Source: Panopea generosa (taxonomy: Eukaryota > Mollusca > Bivalvia > Adapedonta > Hiatellidae). From it: DNA of 64,000 nt. The notes beneath the pieces were generated by a model. The model was given only the letters and a program-made list of their open reading frames with translations. It did not search any database and was not told where the DNA came from. The position numbers and the translations under genes are program-made. How positions within the stretch are numbered: position 1 is the first letter of the stretch; the number at the start of each line of letters is the position of its first letter. Positions 11,435 to 23,841 of this stretch are shown here, piece by piece. Where the stretch lies: NCBI GenBank assembly GCA_029582155.1, contig CM055906.1, positions 18,710,437 through 18,774,436 of the forward strand. Direction: 5' to 3'.

Positions 11435-13375
11435 TAATCTTGGAAACACATCTCGTCCTGAACAAACCAACATATTATTGTGATTTTGGTATCAAAAGAA
11501 AGGAATTGACTGTACTTTTGGTGGTGAACTTTTCTTTTTTAGATTTAAAGAAATTAAAAACAAATGCGTTACAATTATTTTTTGTGATCTTTTTCTTAAT
11601 TTTATACCATTTATAAAGTAAAAAATATGAAAATAACTCCTACCGGATATCTCTATGGAATGTTCACCACCGATGGAGAACTTACCTTTGTATATTTCTA
11701 CATATAATTTCTTTTTTTATTATGTGTTGTTAAATTGTTTTCATTAAATCAATTACGATACCTTTTTCGGTTTAAAGAAATAAAATTACGTAAAAAATCC
11801 AACATTTCTCGTTTTCAAACCGTAATAATTTAAATTTAAAAGAAAAACATCAAATAATTGATAAATAAAAGTAGTCATCACATTTATCAGCTTTACTTTG
11901 ATACTACACTTATTAAATTCAGATAAAGATTTAAAGAGTTATTGAAGCAATACTAAAGGTAACACCTAAAATTTGAGCCGTGTAGATTATATTGATTTTA
12001 GCCTGCCATTCTCTGTTACAAGTGTAATTAAGTCACTGATTACTTTTAATAATAATTGTTGTATTTGGTTTTAATTAAAAACAACAACACTAACACTTGA
12101 AAGCTGCCCAACAGCTAGCTAGTATGTAAAAGACAATGCAATACGTCAAGCTTAAATCATATAAGACCTTCAGCAACATAACATAACATGTCAGAGTTAA
12201 ATAATGTATTACTTCAAACCTATATAGTTCAGGTTCCATTGGCATGTAAAGTTTCATACTCAACTCGTGTCATATGTCATATTTAAATGTCATGCTATTA
12301 TGTCGTGCTCCATATTTATAACAATTCTTACTTGCTGACATTTTTTGTTTATATTAATTTCATGCTTATTCTGTATTTATGCTTAATGGTTTTGGTTGTT
12401 ACTCAATGGGAAATAAAGAGTTAACAACATACCGAAACTAATGCCTACTTCTGCACGTGTTATATTCCAGGTGAAGAATCCACTTTATATAAAAAACATG
12501 AAGTCCAGTTTAGTTGAATATGATTTTCAAACACATTAGTAATGATATACGACACTATAACGAATACTCGCACAGGTCAATTGTTCGACTGTGTAGATAA
12601 TTATACACTTTGGGCTGTTGTGTGGATATTCCGTGCAATGAATTGTGTAGTACAGACCTACAAACCCGTGCAAATAATGATCCACAGGTGAATTCATTTG
12701 AGCATGAATTATTAACTCTACAGGGGCTGATCCAGCATTTCAGTACAGAGGGGACGTACTTATTTGGCGCAAACACAAAATCTGAACGAGCACATATATC
12801 AGTAGAAATATAGTGAATTTAAAAAAAAATGGAATTTAAGGAAAATATCCGCCATTACTCTTTGTAAAGTGTTGTAAAGGCCGAATAATGTCCGGTCAGT
12901 GCACATACCATGGTCTGTGTGCATGTAGAAACAGGCCAATGTCTCGTACTGTTGATTATATTGTTACACATTTGAACAATTTTGAGTGTTTATGTAATGT
13001 TCATATATTTGATATCACAGAGTGTTCGGATAACTGTCCGATAACACGTTCTTTGAAATGTAATATAAAAATGAGCGTGAATTGGTGTGTACAAAAAACA
13101 AATAAAATTGTATGGCATACCAACAATGAAATATAGTTTTTTTAAGTTGTTTAAATTAAACAAAAAAATACATATTTGACGATTTATCGGATAAGCTGAC
13201 TTCCGGTGAAAATGATATAAGTAACTAAATTGTTTTTCTGATATTGTTTATAATATCTCATTCCAGTATTTTGGTTAAACATTTTCTTCAAAATGAGTTG
13301 TTAAAAATATACACCATGGTTTAAAGTCAAAAGTCGAGAGACAAGGCGGGATTTTTTCAAAATTGTAAACGCACA
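11435..13375. other. No gene recognised
   Basis: AT-rich sequence. The overlapping frames at 12555-12813 and the frame at 12888-13136 (82 codons, several cysteines) have no recognisable motif, and I do not call them genes. Nothing repeated elsewhere in the window was seen. Confidence 0.4.
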
Positions 13376-13379
13376 TGTA

Positions 13380-14480
13380 TAGTTCTGGTTCTATCCAGGA
13401 AGATTTCGAGCGTTGTTAAAAAAGCTAGCGGCCAAGACGAAATAAGTTATCATATGTTAAAAGAAACAGTTAAAACACTATGCCGACCACTTTGTATCAT
13501 TTTTAATAGGTCTCTACAAGAAAGCACATACCCAAATCGTTTAAAATTAACATTTTTATGCCATTATCTAAAAAGGGTGCTAAAGATATTCCATCAAACT
13601 AAAGACCTATTTCATTAATTAGTTGTATTGACAACGTCATGGAAACAGTAATATCCAAGCATTGATACAATTATTTACATTTAAATTACCTGATTTACAA
13701 AAATCAGTCTAGGTTTCTTCCTGGTCATCCAACAGTATATCAGTTAAGTGACATGTACCACCAAATTAGTAAGGCATTTGATGAAAAGAAAACCACCAGT
13801 ATAGTTTTTTTGTGATATATCAAAAACATTTGACAGAGTTTGGCATTCAGGACTATTACAGAAACTGCGTCAGTATGGAGTTACAGGCAAACTTAACAAA
13901 TGGGTTGAAAATAGTCTAAATAATAGAATGCAAAGAGTATTTGTATGATCATCTTTTTCAGAAACTAAATATATAAATGTCGGTGTTCCTCAAGGCTCGG
14001 TGCTAGACCCTCTTTTATTCTTAATTTATGTCAATGATATAGCGAAATCTTTAGTAAGTACTACTAGACTTGCAGTATCATCATTTAACACAAAACCAAT
14101 TAAAACAACCCTTAATTCTGATTTACAAAAGATTTCTGCTTGGTCAAGTCAATGGCTGGTAAACTTTAATCCATTAAAACACAAGTAGTAACTTTTTCGC
14201 TGGCTTACAAATAACTTCCAAAATTAATCTTCGATGGAACTGATCTAGTTTCCGTTCAGCACCACAAGCATCTTGGTGTTACTTAAAGTAAAGACGGTTC
14301 CTGGTACGAACATATATTGAAAATCTCTTCTTCAGCAGCAACAGTTTTAGGTTCAATGCAAATGTCAAAATTCAAGCTAAAACGCTCAACACTCAATCAA
14401 ATTTATATTTCATACCTTAGACCTATATTAGAATATGCATCAGTTGTTTGGGATAGCTGCACCATTATCGAAGTAAAAAT
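13380..14480 (+). pseudogene. LINE reverse transcriptase fragment, jockey/CR1-like, catalytic box lost
   Basis: Reading across frames gives ASGQDEISYHMLKE and RPLCIIFNRSLQES (start of RT), PLSKKGAKDI, RPISLISCIDNVME (with a stop before it), CDISKTFDRVWHSGLLQKL, GVPQGSVLDPLLF with IYVNDI, then LQKISAWSSQWLVNFNPLK, HHKHLGV, and the thumb region RSTLNQIYISYLRPILEYAS with VVWDSCT. This is the domain order of RVT_1 in jockey/CR1-type LINEs. The FADD box that should follow LVSTTRL is missing (about 14068-14075), so the copy cannot be active. Several stops also interrupt it. It is cut off at about 14475, where a mollusc-type repeat begins. Confidence 0.85.
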
Positions 14481-15045
14481 TTGCCTGCCCTGGGGGTTTT
14501 AGGAAATTTGTGAAATTTTCTCAAGAACCAACTGTTCATAATTGGTATAAATGTTCACTATGGGCAGGATTTTAAGTTTGTTCAAATAAAGGGGCTAGGG
14601 ACCATTTAGGCTCAGTAAGGGGACTTCAATTTTTTCATAGGAATAAATTGGGAAAACAGGAACTGTACTCCTAACGTATATGTTTCTTATACATATTTGG
14701 TATTATTCTTATCATATTGATGTTAGAAGCTTTATTTAGTCATAACAAATGAGACTGGGTCCTTCAAAGGGGACTGTATATCAATAAGGAATAAGCAGGG
14801 GTCAAGAAAGGGATAACATCAAGAATTTCTGAGCCAAGTTCAGTCATATTCGATATAAATGATCACTTTAAGAAGGAGTTTCAACTTTGTTCAATCTATT
14901 GAGGCCCAGTTAGGGGACTTCATTTTGGCACAAGGACAATATAGGAAAACAGTAAATTGTCTTTTTAGTAATTATTTTAATAATCTTTAGAACAGGAGTA
15001 TTGTTTAATGAAAAAAGTTGAGACTGGGTCCTTAAAGGGAGTAAA
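14480..15045 (+). repeat. Two copies of a mollusc-type repeat (about 290 bp)
   Basis: Shared pieces occur in both halves: tttgttcaa, ggcycagtwaggggacttca, ggraaaacag and gagactgggtccttmaaagg (14756 and 15021). The first unit runs about 14480-14775 and the second about 14776-15045. The 15585-15790 block is a third, separated copy. Confidence 0.7.
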
Positions 15046-15584
15046 AATGCGATGAATGTGTTAAAAATAAAGTTATTCTTAAAATGGATAAATAGCATCT
15101 CATTATCATAAATAAATAAAATCCGAATGGTTTGGTTTGTCACATCCTCCAAAACATTACAAAATCGATGTTACAATAGGAGTTGCAAACTTAAAATGAA
15201 ACTCCCATTCTAAAAATAAACTGCTCTTAAATTCTTCTGGATGAACAACTCATCGCCATTCCGATTCTTTTTAAGATGAAACGATGTTTACAAAGTGTTA
15301 ACCTAAATGACGGACCAAATTACAATAAAAATGAAAACAAATGGCGGCTCATTTATTACGTCACAAAATATATTGCAAATTTAAACGGGAAATTTATTTT
15401 AATCTAACATAGGTGCTTAGCCTAAGATAGGAAATCCCTTTTCAGTATATTTGTTTGCATGTTTAAAAAGATCCTTTTGACAGTTTGTGGTATGAGAATG
15501 AGTATATATATAGGCACGATATATTGGAAAAGAATGTTTTAACCAATTTTGAAATTTTGAAAAATCCTGATATATCCCCTTTAA

Positions 15585-15790
15585 AAGTGGTTTGGGGTTG
15601 TGGTTGGGAGTGGAGCAATATCAATAAAGGGCCAGCAGGGCCAAAAAAGATATCAAATTGTAAATTTCAATAAAAATAAATGTGTTTATATTTGGTGTAA
15701 ATTATCTCTATGACTAAGGTTTTCAAGTTTGTTCAAGTAAAGGGACTAGTGTCTATTGTGGCCCAGTAAGGAGAACTATGAATTTGATAA
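15585..15790 (+). repeat. Third copy of the 290-bp mollusc-type repeat
   Basis: aataaagggccagcagggcc, aagtttgttcaagtaaaggg, ctagtgtctattgtggcccagta and aaggagaactat match the units at 14480-15045. It lies just upstream of a LINE endonuclease remnant. Confidence 0.65.
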
Positions 15791-15914
15791 TGGATCAGAT
15801 CGGACCAGGATCATCAGAGTAATGGCCCCTTAAAAGCAAAAATGCTTAATTTGCCTTGTTTACGCGATAAATAAAAAGTGGTGATGGCTAACTTGTTTAT
15901 GTTAACAATTGAGT

Positions 15915-17390
15915 AAACTGTGAAAAAAAGAACGGATCTAGAAGGTGATAAAATCGAATGTATATGGGTAAAAATAAAACCAAATAAAAGTAAACTCTAC
16001 ATTCTGGGGACTATTTACAGACATCCTGAATCAAGAGTTATTTGGAAAGATGATTTTGAAAATTATCTAGAAAAAGTACATTTCCAAAACAAAGAATTGC
16101 TAATAATTGGAGATTTAAATCGGGATTTATTAAATAGTAATAGTAAAACTGAATGGTCAAATTATATTTATCTTAAGGTTTAACGCAACTTGTTCGTAAA
16201 CCCACGCAAGTGTGCTAAACTTCAAGAACATTCATTGATCATATTTATACAGATTTTAAAGAAAATATATATCATGTAACCATCACTAAAGAAGGTTTGA
16301 GTGATCATTTTCCAGTATTTTGTTTACGTAAAATCAAAATAAGATAAAAATAAGAAAAAAAATCCATCACGCTATAAAATACAGATCTTTCAAACATTTA
16401 GGTGAAGACAATTTTATAACAGATCTTCAAAATGCTCCATGGCATACACTGTATTCTTTGCATGATGCAAAGGAAGAGCTTAACGCCTGAATGTAATATT
16501 TTCCCAGTGTAGTAAATAACCATGTGCCAATTAAATTGTATCCAATCTGACTGGTCAACTCCAGATATATTAGACGCCATAAAAGAAAGGAACAAATATA
16601 AAACTCGTAATGATACTGACAATTATAAAATGTACAGAAATAAAACATGCCAGCATATTAATAATTAAAAAAAATCTTATGAAAGAAAAATTGAAGAAGG
16701 CAAATCCGACCCAAAATCAATCTGGAAACTTTTTAAAGAATATGGTGCTTTTTCAAAAACAACAACTACTATTAATGAAAATAATAAGATGGTATTGAAA
16801 TAACAGAAATTAATGATAGTGTTAATGAATTTAATAACTTCTTTGTTAACATAGCAGCATTTTTAAAAGAACCAATACCCGACTCAAGTTTCAATAAAAT
16901 TAAAACGTTGGTCGACTCTAAAGTCGCAAAAAGAATGTTTCTCAAAATACCCCTCATTACAGAGAATAAAACCAAAGAAATGTTTTCTAATTCAGATACA
17001 TCAAAAGCAACAGGTATTGACCAAATCAGCCCAAAACCGTTAAAATGTCCTCTAATGTAATTTCCAGTAGTTTTTAACACGTGTTATAAATAGCAGTATA
17101 AAATGGTGTTTTTCCCGACATCTGGAAATATGCTAAAGTATGCCCTTTATTTAAAAGCGGTGCAACTGATGATGTAAACAATTATCAACCTATATCAATA
17201 CTACCGACACTGCCCAATTGATTGAAAAAACATGTTCATAGACTTTTATTTTATTTTTTTAATCACTATAAATTATTGTATGAATGTCAAAGCGGGTTCA
17301 GAAAATAACACAGTTGTGAATCAGCTCTAGTTCATATGATAGATACATGGCTTGGGGCACTAAATAAAGGAAAATTTGTTGGTGAGGTTA
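15915..17390 (+). pseudogene. LINE endonuclease plus start of reverse transcriptase, inactivated
   Basis: The first frame has the endonuclease motifs GTIYRHPES and IIGDLNRDLL (AP-endonuclease-like fold). A frameshift follows, then LVRKPTQVC-like sequence with IDHIYTDF and LSDHFPVFC, which is the C-terminal end of the endonuclease. After a linker with SDPKSIWKLFKEYG there are FNNFFVNIA, SKATGIDQISPKPLK, NGVFPDIWKYAKVCPLFKSG, NNYQPISILPTL and CQSGFRK..SCESALVHMID, which form the fingers of the RT. Many stops and shifts show long decay. The sequence stops being recognisable after LGALNKGKFVG at about 17385, before the catalytic box. This is a jockey/CR1-like element distinct in sequence from the 13.4-kb copy. 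Confidence 0.85.
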
Positions 17391-17489
17391 TTGTATATTT
17401 AAGATGCAATACTTCGTAAAAAAATGAAACTGTAGAAATGCAGTGAAACACAATAAAAAGGTTCAAATCTTACCTTTTGTCAACAATCT

Positions 17490-17645
17490 TTCAGTCATAT
17501 ACTGGCGGCAGATTGCCTAACCATCGTTCCTGGGTTTCTTACCAGTTCCAGACCCCTTTCCTCCGTAAGAAATTGTTAACTTTATCACACTTGAGAGCAA
17601 TATGGTCGAGGTCCCCACGGGGCTCGAACCAACCATAATTTATTT
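17490..17645 (-). mobile_element. SINE family D-like fragment
   Basis: The complement of ggggctcgaaccaacc is a B box. The complement of ccgtaagaaattgttaactt and of ttcttaccagttccagaccc match the family D body more loosely than the other copies. Confidence 0.55.
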
Positions 17646-17664
17646 TTTAAAGTTTAAACTGTAA

Positions 17665-17760
17665 AACACGAAAATAAGGCCTGGCGCATCCGAGGATCTA
17701 ACCCTGATCTTTTGATTACAAGTCCACTATACTCACCGCTACATAACAGCAACTTGACTT
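17665..17760 (-). mobile_element. tRNA-like SINE head, family uncertain
   Basis: The complement reads tgtagcggtgagtatagtgg then gatcagggttagatcctcgg, which fits degenerate A and B boxes at tRNA spacing. A true tRNA is unlikely: I see no closing acceptor stem. Confidence 0.45.
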
Positions 17761-17949
17761 CATTTTCATGTCAATTTTACTTTAAAATTATTGTAGATTG
17801 TACTCAATTACATCGATTTTTAAAGATGTACGTGATCGCTTTTCATATAAACTTCGCTGAAATGTAGAGACGAATTTGCTATACAGACACATTCCAAGAA
17901 GGTCAATTTTCTATAATATATGGACTCAATCTATGAGCGCTCACTTTAT

Positions 17950-18035
17950 GTTCACTTTTTTCTGGGGTTTCGATCTCACTGCTCCTAAATGATAGTCAGA
18001 CGCGCTACCGCCTGAGCTAATCGAGCCCTGCTAAA
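17950..18035 (-). mobile_element. SINE family D head
   Basis: The complement has gggctcgattagctcaggcg with gtagcgcgtctgactatcat, which is an A box and anticodon arm like those at 38500-38585. The B box is weak (gagatcgaaacccc). The acceptor stem does not close, so this is a SINE head and not a tRNA gene. Confidence 0.65.
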
Positions 18036-18080
18036 TGTGTAAAAAGATGACAGAAACAAACATGCTGGAGATAGAAACAA

Positions 18081-18590
18081 TTAGCCCTGCCAGGTTAGGT
18101 TGCTATGATCTTGGTTATCAAGGCTTAGCGTACATGCGTTACAATGAGCCCTGCCATTTGAGGTTGCTAGTATCTTGGTTATCAAGGCTTAGCGTAAATG
18201 TGTTACAATGAACCCTTCCACTTGAGGTTGCTAGTATCTTGGTTATCAAGGCTTATCGTACATTCGTTACAATGAGCCATGCCAGGTGAGGTTGCTAGTA
18301 TCTTGGTTATCAAGGCTTAGCGTACATGCGTTACAATGAGCCTGTAGGTGAGGTTGCTAGTATCTTGGTTATCAAGGTTTAGCGTACATGCGATACAATG
18401 AGCGCTGCCATGTGAGGTTGCTAGTATCTTGGTTATCAAGGCTTAGCGTACATGGCTTACAATGAGCCTGTTAGGTGAAGTTGTTAGTATCTTGGTTATC
18501 AAGGCTTAGCGTACATGCGTTACAATGAGTCCTGCCAGGTGAGGTTGCTAGTATCTTGGTTACCAAGGCTTAGCGTACATGTGTTGCAAG
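18081..18590. repeat. Tandem array, eight copies of a 64-bp unit
   Basis: The core of each unit is tatcttggttatcaaggctt followed by agcgtacatgcgttacaatg, with a more variable 12-15 bp part (agccctgccaggtgag) between cores. The eight units fill 510 bp. Two units have a shortened variable part (gcctgtaggtgag and gcctgttaggtgaag). No open frame spans the array. Confidence 0.95.
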
Positions 18591-18594
18591 TCTT

Positions 18595-21515
18595 GCTTGT
18601 TATATGTAGACACAGTATAACTCCAAGATCATGGTGCTTACATTTAATAACGTTTTAATTTGTGATTAAACAATATTCTCTCCAGCAATAAAATATATTT
18701 TCCGACTTATAATGTAGAAAACGTGATTTTGAAATCCATGTTGATATTTGCAATTCCAAAATGGGACTGCTTATGTCGTTAACATGATGTGTTTATTACT
18801 CTCATAACAGATTTATGATACAATCTATGCATCAGATGCCAGTCTGGGACTCCGTGCCTAAAAAGTAAAAGACGACCGGCTAAACAATAGTTTAACTGGA
18901 AAATTACCGTTTCGATGTGGAGTTTATACTTAACTAAAGTTGATAAAATGTTATTGCTGAATTTCAAACTCAATTTAATTTTACACTCGTTTTGAACATA
19001 CATGTAGTACACATAAAGTTATGCCACTGTCTGTCCGTCTGTAATTTGCACAACTTACCTTCAATAATATGAATTAAAGTTATGATAAAATAGCATAATA
19101 TGTTAAACTCCAATCTTAAAAGTGCAATTGTATGAAAATATAATATATAATGCCTTTAAAAAGGCTTCAAATTGTTACGTTTTCACTAGACATTCAATTT
19201 TCTTTAAATATTTTTCTACCCAAAGATTTAATTTTGAAAAAGAAACAAAATATAAAGAAGTTATATAATATGTAGAAGTAATTGTACATTATTTAGAGCT
19301 ATTATTTGCTTCAGGTTTCTAGTATACAAAAATAACAGCTTCTAAACAACGGCTTTCTACTAAATTATGATTAGTTTCATATCTTATGTGAAGTCAAAAA
19401 TTCGAAGTTGAAAGACACATACACTGACAATATGCAAAGGTTTTATAATTATGTATTAGATACAACTCATGTATTCAATCTCAAATGGTAAACACATCTA
19501 CTGTTATTTGTAATATATGTCACATACATTATTTTATTTGTTTCTAGTTTTTTACTTAAAGATACGTATGCTCGATATTTAAAAGTAGTGTATGAGAAAT
19601 TGTATCGTGTGGATTTATAAATAATGTTTGTTTCCCACAAAAAAAAACACTGTTCAACTTATTCATAATATATTCTGTAGTATATATAAATATATATATT
19701 AAATCCAAAATCCAAAAATATTGGGCTAAAACATACTCACCAAACAAAACAATACATTGTTCCTTTTAATGTGCAGTATCAGTATTTCATATCTGTGCTC
19801 GTTCAACGCTGCAGCAGTCAACTTTACCATTAAATTGGATTTATTTCACGTCGTCTTTCTTAATAAACTACCTGTTTCCAAAGATTATTTAGTGCAATAA
19901 TTACATGAGAGGATATTTTTGCGTTTATTAGTTGCCAACGATGGCCTGATTGAATAAATTGATCCCCATCCCTAATATTACCATAATTTTCTCCATTTTA
20001 TAATGTTTACGGATATTGTAAGCGATTATTAAAGCATTGATTTTTTCTGCGAGCAGTATATGTTGCACAGAGTTGACATGTCCGTTTCATCAGATTATAA
20101 GACGCATACTAGAGCAGTAAGTATGTATATTGTATCACATGGCCAATATTAATTATATAGTAAATAAAAACAGATGACTAAGTATCATGTTTTTATGTCT
20201 CATGGGTTTGAAAAACTTTATAGTTTTTACTTTTTATTTGTACTTACAGATATTTATATCTTTTGAGTTCAACTGAATAATATATATACACGTGTTTTTT
20301 TTAGAGCCGTCTTCATTCATTTATGTTTATCACCACTATACATTCCATAAACCATCTGAAAGAAGTGTTTCTATCGCACGGTGTGAATTATCATCACACT
20401 AAGAACAAATACTGCTGACAGTGTTTGACTTGTGTATTAATGATAAAGATCAGACCGTGCTCCATTTGCCAAACTCTTGTGTACTGATAATAGTAACTTG
20501 TATTATTACATCAAACTCCTATATAACTGTTATACAGCAATATAATAAGTCATTATATGTATTCACGTCATATGATAAACAATAAAGGATTAAAAGTAAA
20601 TAAAATTTCATCATTATCTATTATCAAATTGCATCGATCCTGACTATTTCAGCCTCAAAATATATGGCCAAGGAATCCAACTGAAGATACAAATTCACAT
20701 TAAATGACGTGATCGTAAAGTAAATCGCTATTGTAGGTTTCAGTTACAGTTTTGCTTTGGCCGACTTAAAGGGGAGCTCACTCTCATTTCTTCTGTACGT
20801 TTGTATCCTGTATATCGCTAACATTTGAGGTACTGCTTGTGCGTGGCCTGTTTTGGTAACTACGTCGTTTGAGTACTACGTTTATTATCAGGATGGCTCA
20901 ACTATAATATGTGCAATCTGCCTACGGACTACTAAATCGATTGTGTGGAAACTGAATTCAGTATACACTCTCTGCTAACGAACGATCGGTAAACGAAATT
21001 CCTATCAATATTAAGTGTAACACGATCAGATGCTCGATTTTTATGAAGTCAATTTGCTTAAACAATTCGATGTCCATTACACTATGAGCACTTTGTCTTA
21101 TTGTCTCATGGGGAATATGGAGTGGAATAAAGACATAAGCTGGCCGTTAACGCATGTTTAATCAGCCGGATGTTTGACATAGTTGAATGTTCTTTACGTT
21201 AAAGTGTATGCTATTCTAGAAGATGAGATGCGATTGATGAGATTCCTCGTCATCTTCTATTACAAACTCCATGAGGTCTCCCGTTTTTGTAAAAAAAACA
21301 TCATATCAGATAATAAAATAGGTCACAGTTTTACTGACTTTTTGAAACAGAAAATAACAAAATCAGTGCGAAGCGCATTTACAAAACTTGTTAGGAAATG
21401 CAGATATTTCTGGAAAAAAATTGCAAACTTTATTTAATTTTGTATTTGAGAACTATATTTTTACTCGCATATTTCTAAAATATGATGCAAAGATATTTAC
21501 TTTTGCGTCAGCACC
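18595..21515. other. No gene recognised
   Basis: Very AT-rich. Frames at 18779-19012, 19556-19747 and 21183-21437 have no motif that I can name. No SINE or LINE piece was seen. Confidence 0.4.
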
Positions 21516-21520
21516 TGTTA

Positions 21521-21775
21521 CTAAGTTGAGATAGTTATGCAATCGTTACTTGCATTATTGCAAAATTCGGTTACTGATTGCAGTTCATAAAGATTCTCTT
21601 TTGCGTCAGATGGTATATTATTTTCCTCAAATACAGTAAAGAAAATACATACTGACATTAATGTCGTATATGTTAGGAGCTTATGCTCGCAAGAGTCAGT
21701 AATACATTGTAGATTATAGAGATTTTCTGTTTTCCCTTTCATTATGCCAAATGGAACTCTAAAATCAAACATTCT
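21521..21775 (-). CDS. Unrecognised 83-codon frame with an internal repeat
   Basis: The frame contains TENLYNLQCITDSCE and, about 40 residues later, KENLYELQSVTEFCN. This looks like a protein-level duplication (ENLYxLQxxTxxC). The ATG at 21772 is preceded by AT-rich sequence; an alternative is an exon that begins at the acceptor-like gattttag just inside the frame. I know no family with this motif. The DNA of the two halves is also similar (for example ttttgcgtcag at 21503 and 21599), so a simple DNA duplication would give the same appearance. Treat it as a candidate exon or a chance frame. Confidence 0.2.
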   Translation of the reverse strand, partial: RMFDFRVPFGIMKGKTENLYNLQCITDSCEHKLLTYTTLMSVCIFFTVFEENNIPSDAKENLYELQSVTEFCNNASNDCITIST

Positions 21776-21779
21776 ATGA

Positions 21780-22890
21780 TAACATGATACAATGAGCTCA
21801 TGTCAATCTATATGTTCAATTATTAGTAACGGGTTAGATACTTTATTCGTTGTGTCATTATGCGTCTTATTATCATTTTACATATCAATGGGAGACCTTA
21901 ATTGTGCATAAGTGTACACATCTATAATTACGGCATTTAGTTAGAAAACAATTCAAATGATAGCATTCCGGTTTCCATTATCGATACAATGAATGCTGAA
22001 AGTTTTTTAAAAGGGTCGTATAAGTGACCTGAACTAGATTTGTTGACAACGATTCAATATCGGGTATATTGTGCATATATATCATTAAATACGACCATGT
22101 TGCAAGTTTGTAATGTGACTATATGGACGATGGACACTATGGCGATGTAACGTTACCTGCTAATAAAAGTATCTCAAATGACCACGTGGTTTGTCCACTG
22201 TAAAAAAAAATCCAAATGGTACGCAATGGATTTCTCCAAAGCCATGTAGTTTACTTCTATGTTATGTTGAAAAAAGTTTAGACACATTTGTTTGAGGAAG
22301 CTTCTTGTTTCTTAACATTTACCAATGAGTAAATATTTATTATAACTTCAATTCAGTGCGTTCAGTTCATGTAATCAGTAAGAGTTACCATTTAGAAAAA
22401 TGATTTTTTTTTTAGTTGAGGAAAATCTCAACATGAAATGTTTATAAAAATCGGCCCCAGTACGTTAAAAGACGTCGCTACAATTACTGTCTACCAATAT
22501 GAGTGATGTTAACAATATAAGATATTACATTTCTTCTATTTAAAGTAGAGAGTATTGATAGAAGGACGTTTTGACGAACAATGTCTCTATTGTACTGATC
22601 TATTTCAGCTTCATCTTGTATAATTTCCAAGAAGAATACAGACTTACCATCTTTATAACAATATGGTGCCGTGAATCACTTAAAATGTATTGTGTAATTG
22701 AGAATATAATCCTCTAATGGTTATTTCACGCTGGATAGTTTTGATAAAGTAATGGACAGACAACATATATTATGTGGATGGTAACGAAATCCCGAGGATA
22801 TATGTTAACGATCGTCACATTTATTATCGGTTAGGGCAACTTTGTCTGATTTATTTTTTCTATCGTCTATCGTTTCTATGAAATAATTGT
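21780..22890. other. No gene recognised
   Basis: AT-rich with no supported frame. An isolated accacgtggt occurs at about 22179; I see no flanking match to the CACGTGG-bearing blocks. Confidence 0.4.
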
Positions 22891-22892
22891 TA

Positions 22893-23170
22893 TGACGCTG
22901 TCAATCGAACAAGTCGTTTAACCAGTCAGCGATCGTTATAAGTTGCTATATCGCCATTTTTCTTAGACAAACAAACTATGTCTAAGTAAACACTACATTG
23001 TATTTACTCGGACAAATGATGTCATGTGACAAGTGGGCGGAGTGATAGTCGTTCTCGCGATCAATCAATTGCTTGTCATTTATTCCATATATTAAATAGA
23101 GTTTATTTTCCTGCAGGCATATTAATATGAGTGTAAATATGTGTCAGTAGATAAGCTGGGGTGGTTTCCA
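22893..23170 (+). repeat. Duplicated non-coding block P, copy 1
   Basis: This aligns by eye with 48601-48885 over about 280 bp. Shared pieces in order: gaacaagtcgt, cagcgat, gttgctat, ttagacaaacaaactatgt, tacattgtat, gtcayrtg..agtggg, gtcgttctcg, tcaattgctt, agtttattttcc and gtgtaaatatgtrtcagta. No conserved reading frame is visible, so the similarity is more like a promoter or other regulatory region, or an unrecognised transposon, than coding sequence. Confidence 0.65.
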
Positions 23171-23841
23171 TAAACGAAATTACGATGAAAACTGCCCTAA
23201 TCAATTTTGCAATTTCGTCGTTTTATGTTCAAGTTTTGATCGACATTTACAATGATTGTATTTTCAGAAAATGTATTTATAAAGTAGATGAATACATATA
23301 TGTGTAATGTTCAGTCTACGGTATAGAACATGAGCCTAGTCGTGCGATTTAGTCAACATGATTATAATAAATACTTGTTTAGGCCTTCTCCATTCGAATT
23401 TATTTGAATAGTTTGCCTTGATATTTACAATATATTTAGTACATGCAACTAAGACATTTAACGCCCTAAACTACATCAATTCAAGACGATCCATGATATT
23501 GATAGAAACAATATTGAAACATGCTCTAGATTTAAACATAATTTACAAACATCTACATAACAAATCAACAACACACTGGACGCAAGTGGAATCATTGTAT
23601 ACGAAATGCATGATTAAAACATGTATGCCATCTCGCACTGTTGAAATTCATAAGTTTAGTCATTAATCATAGCATATAATCCAACTGTCAAAATGAACCT
23701 AAATCATTCACCTTATTTCACCTGTCACATCCTTTAAAATTTTCCACGGTCTAAGCCTATACATAGTATTTGTTTTTCCAAGGCATTTCCATGTTAATAA
23801 CCCATTTTTAGGCCCCAAACTAGGCCCATGAATTTGAAAAC

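Noticed and set aside
12888..13136. 82-codon cysteine-containing frame, possible secreted peptide
   Set aside because: No signal peptide and no regular cysteine spacing; the AT-rich end is typical of a chance frame.
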